A stretch of DNA of 64,000 nucleotides from assembly GCF_003286085.1 (NCBI RefSeq), contig NW_020825294.1, positions 13,600,501-13,664,500 of the forward strand, written 5' to 3'. Made by a program: the position numbers and the translations under genes. Shown here in pieces: positions 62,016 to 64,000 of the stretch; the first letter of the stretch is position 1; every line of letters begins with the position of its first letter. Below the pieces are notes generated by a model, which saw only the letters and a list, made by a program, of their open reading frames with translations, ran no database searches and was not told where the DNA came from. This stretch comes from Drosophila persimilis. Taxonomy: Eukaryota > Arthropoda > Insecta > Diptera > Drosophilidae.

Positions 62016-62645
62016 CTTGGATGTGCAGTCGTTAGTCGTGATTCACAGGTAACTTGTCGCTGGTCGTTGAGATGCTACCGCCTACCAGCTGAGTTAGCTT
62101 GGACGGCAGTTGCGTGCGCGATCAACAAAAGTACTGTGGTAGTAACACAGGGATGCCTTGCTGCCATTATCATCTATGTTCGTGCCATGGGGAACCATGG
62201 GCTTTTCGGGAATGTTATGTTGTAGCTTATCAACCTTTTGCGAATGAATGTGCAAAGCAGCAGCAACGTCTTTCAAATTCGGGCTTTTTCTACTTCCCGC
62301 ATCGACACTCGGCTGAATTTGCTCAGCGGAATTGGGTTGAGTCGACATAACACTCATAGAGTCGATGGCACTATTTTCGATCATCTTGTCGGCAATCTTT
62401 GCCAGCTTGTCCAGATCGTTCCCCTCCCAAGCCGAAATGAGCGGACGAATCGACGAAGGCAGCCGGAGCAGCCGTCTAATTTTTGAATTCCCTGACTCGC
62501 CGAAAGTTTCGAGCAGCCGGCGCTTCATTGCGTCGTACTTGTTGTCAGACGGTGGGCGAGTAATAAGAGTAATGCAATTGTTCAAACATGAACATATTAT
62601 TGTCAATACAATGCCACTTTCGGCCCCCTTGCAGAATGTTTAAAC
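62016..62645 (-). pseudogene. Ty3/gypsy gag, C-terminal part
   Basis: The 170-codon minus frame 62606-62094 reads RPPSDNKYDAMKRRLLETFG, SKIRRLLRLPSSIRP and KLAKIADKMIENS. It ends with LCYYHSTFVDRARNCRPS, a CYYH..RARNC motif seen in this type of gag. The N-terminal part is cut at about 62645, where unrelated sequence begins. The protein would lead into the protease across the DINE-1 insertion. Confidence 0.8.
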
Positions 62646-62850
62646 ATAAATAGATTATTGTACACATTCACTCATGTAACAACAACGATCTCTAAAGAAA
62701 TCACATGAAGTAGACAAGTCATGGAGACTGCAGAGCACGGAGTTAAACCAGCTTCCTTGAGACTGAACAACTGTCTAGTTCATTGACAGCTAAAGGTAGC
62801 AAAATAAAAAACTTTGATTTCCCTCCTATAGGAAGGAACAGAGTATAAAA
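62646..62850. other. Non-coding interval
   Basis: No gene is recognised. It may be the remains of the gypsy leader. Confidence 0.4.
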
Positions 62851-63080
62851 TAAATTAATGAAGCGAGAGTTTCAATTAATAATTTTGAAAATACGAGCTA
62901 AACAGGCTGTATTTTTAATAGATAACTGGGTATATCTATTGTGATCGGAGAATACAAAAAAAAAATAAATAAAAATTAATGAAACGGAAGTTTCAATTAA
63001 TAATTTTGAAAAATACGAGCTGGACAGGCTGTATTTTAATAGATAACGAAATATGTATATCTATTGTAATTGAAAAATAC
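62851..63080. repeat. Two tandem copies of a ~115-bp repeat
   Basis: ATTAATGAAGCGAGAGTTTCAATTAATAATTTTG ... AGGCTGTATTTTTAATAGATAAC (from about 62855) is followed by a diverged second copy from about 62975. No coding capacity is seen. Confidence 0.85.
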
Positions 63081-63086
63081 AAATTT

Positions 63087-63432
63087 TTCTTGCTTTTGGT
63101 TACAAAAATGATCAGATCTGATCCAGATTCAGCAATCTGATAGATATGGTCACTATCTATGATTGTGCGTTTTTAGTTTAGCTTTTAGCTAGCTTTTATA
63201 GTCTCTGAGATCTAGGCGCTAATGTTTTACTCTAAAGCAAAGCCGCCTATGCTACGTGTGTGTTAGAGAGAGACAGAGCGAGAAAAAATGAAATTGTTTT
63301 CTTGATGCTGGCTATAATAATAATTCAGATTCTGCAGTCTAAAAGATATGGTCATTCTCTACGATTCTGCGTTTTTGGTTTTCTCGTATCTTTAAAATTG
63401 TGGATGCCACTCATTTTGAGTATCGGGTATAA
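63087..63432 (-). mobile_element. DINE-1-like repeat, internally deleted
   Basis: Reverse orientation: TTTGGTTACAAAAATGATCAGATC on the left and ACTCATTTTGAGTATCGGGTATAATT on the right. The core and GTCY run are deleted (joint at GTGGATGCCACTCATTTTG, about 63412), and several distal blocks are missing. Confidence 0.85.
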
Positions 63433-63442
63433 TTAAACTAAG

Positions 63443-63950
63443 ATGTTGTCGGAACAAATAATTAAGCTATTAGAGGCTCAAGCAGCGATAGCAAGGGAGA
63501 TTAAAAAGATTGAAGCTGGTCATTTGACCAGCGATGTAATCCAAAGGTTAGGAGACCTTAAAAACAAAGTTACAGGCAATAACTCTGCACTGTTAACATA
63601 TGGAGTAGTCGATCATGACTACTACTATAAGAGACAGCAGTACGAAAAAAATGATTAAAAATATAGAGGACATACATAAAAAGTATGTAGAGTCAAAAAA
63701 TAATGAAACATTAACGAAAGGGAAGGTAGAAAAAACAAAGTTACAATCAGTTGAGACTGGAACTTTGAAGGAAGACATAGAGCCCAAAATTGACAATAGC
63801 ATAGAAAAAGTATCTGAGGAAATCGACAGAATAGTGGAAAATCTGAAGTTGTATTTAGAGCAAACCATGCAGAGGTTTGAGCAGGCTAAGATGGGAGAGT
63901 GTAGAATGAGAAAAGAAAAAATTGAGTTCCTCAGTAAAAGACTGAGCTAA
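63443..63950 (+). other. Two overlapping small open frames, possible retroelement gag start
   Basis: The first frame (63443-63658, 71 codons) reads MLSEQIIKLLEAQAAIAREI and RLGDLKNKVTGNNSALLTYG, then DHDYYYKRQQYE. The second (63615-63950, 111 codons, shifted by one) is lysine- and glutamate-rich with coiled-coil character (SIEKVSEEIDRIVENLKLYL, then FEQAKMGECRMRKEKIEFL). The L-x-x-LK and DHDYxxxxxY pattern resembles the N-termini of some insect retroelement Gag proteins, but I am not sure. It starts 10 bp after a DINE-1 end. Alternatively it is the end of an unknown host coding segment. Confidence 0.35.
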
Positions 63951-64000
63951 AAATTTAAGGAGTATTATCATAGCTATGAAACAAACGACAGCTTCGACAA

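Noticed and set aside
1-64000. tRNA, rRNA or snRNA genes
   Set aside because: I found no convincing A/B boxes with cloverleaf arms or rRNA words. The primer site at 50052 only mimics a tRNA end.

Overview
The window looks like transposon-dense Drosophila DNA, probably pericentromeric or another piRNA-cluster-like region of a fly that is not D. melanogaster. The evidence is about a dozen copies of a DINE-1/INE-1-like Helentron-type repeat (TATACCCGATACT ends, a GTCY microsatellite and a 3' hairpin), an errantivirus with a tRNA-Ser type primer site, BEL/roo-like and Ty3/gypsy elements, CR1-, LOA- and R1-like LINEs, a Tc1-like element and a hAT-type MITE. I found no convincing host gene, RNA gene or CRISPR array. 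The only open frame I could not tie to a mobile element is a 104-codon frame at 17134-17448.

Layout. 1-2.97 kb: 3' half of a BEL/Pao element with its LTR. 3.0-3.9 kb: LOA-like LINE debris. 5.4-7.2 kb: a LINE scrap and a dead Tc1-like element. 7.6-10.0 kb: a decayed CR1-like LINE (family A) in + orientation. 10.4-10.9 kb: a hAT-type MITE with an exact 8-bp target duplication. 11.04-11.16 kb: a perfect 53-bp hairpin. 12.2-14.0 kb: AT-rich sequence. 14.5-17.9 kb: LOA-like fragments in both orientations plus an internal family A fragment.

17.97-38.29 kb is the most structured part. It is a tandem duplication of a composite unit of about 5 kb: spacer X, DINE-1 (+), spacer F, family A LINE (-), BEL integrase scrap. 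Later insertions hit each copy separately: a gypsy fragment with a minisatellite-bearing LTR in unit 1, and a DINE-1 (-) plus an almost complete 4.35-kb CR1-like LINE in unit 2. Because each unit serves as the empty site for the other's insertions, element borders can be placed closely. Two in-frame chimeric ORFs sit at the joints.

38.4-49.3 kb: BEL-like LTR pieces in opposite orientations, a solo errantivirus LTR, DINE-1 copies (one split by a gypsy gag-protease fragment), and a rearranged roo-like BEL element (-). 49.35-56.16 kb: a two-LTR errantivirus with gag, pol and env, disabled by frameshifts, a deletion and a YLGD polymerase motif. 56.2-62.6 kb: a second gypsy-type element (-) carrying a nested R1-clade LINE with a 14-bp target duplication and a nested full-length DINE-1. 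62.8-64 kb: a tandem repeat, a short DINE-1, and two small open frames that may be a gag start.

Nearly all coding sequence is pol, gag or env in decay. The genes do not form a working pathway. The interest lies in the nesting order, the tandem amplification, the chimeric frames and the foldback structures.
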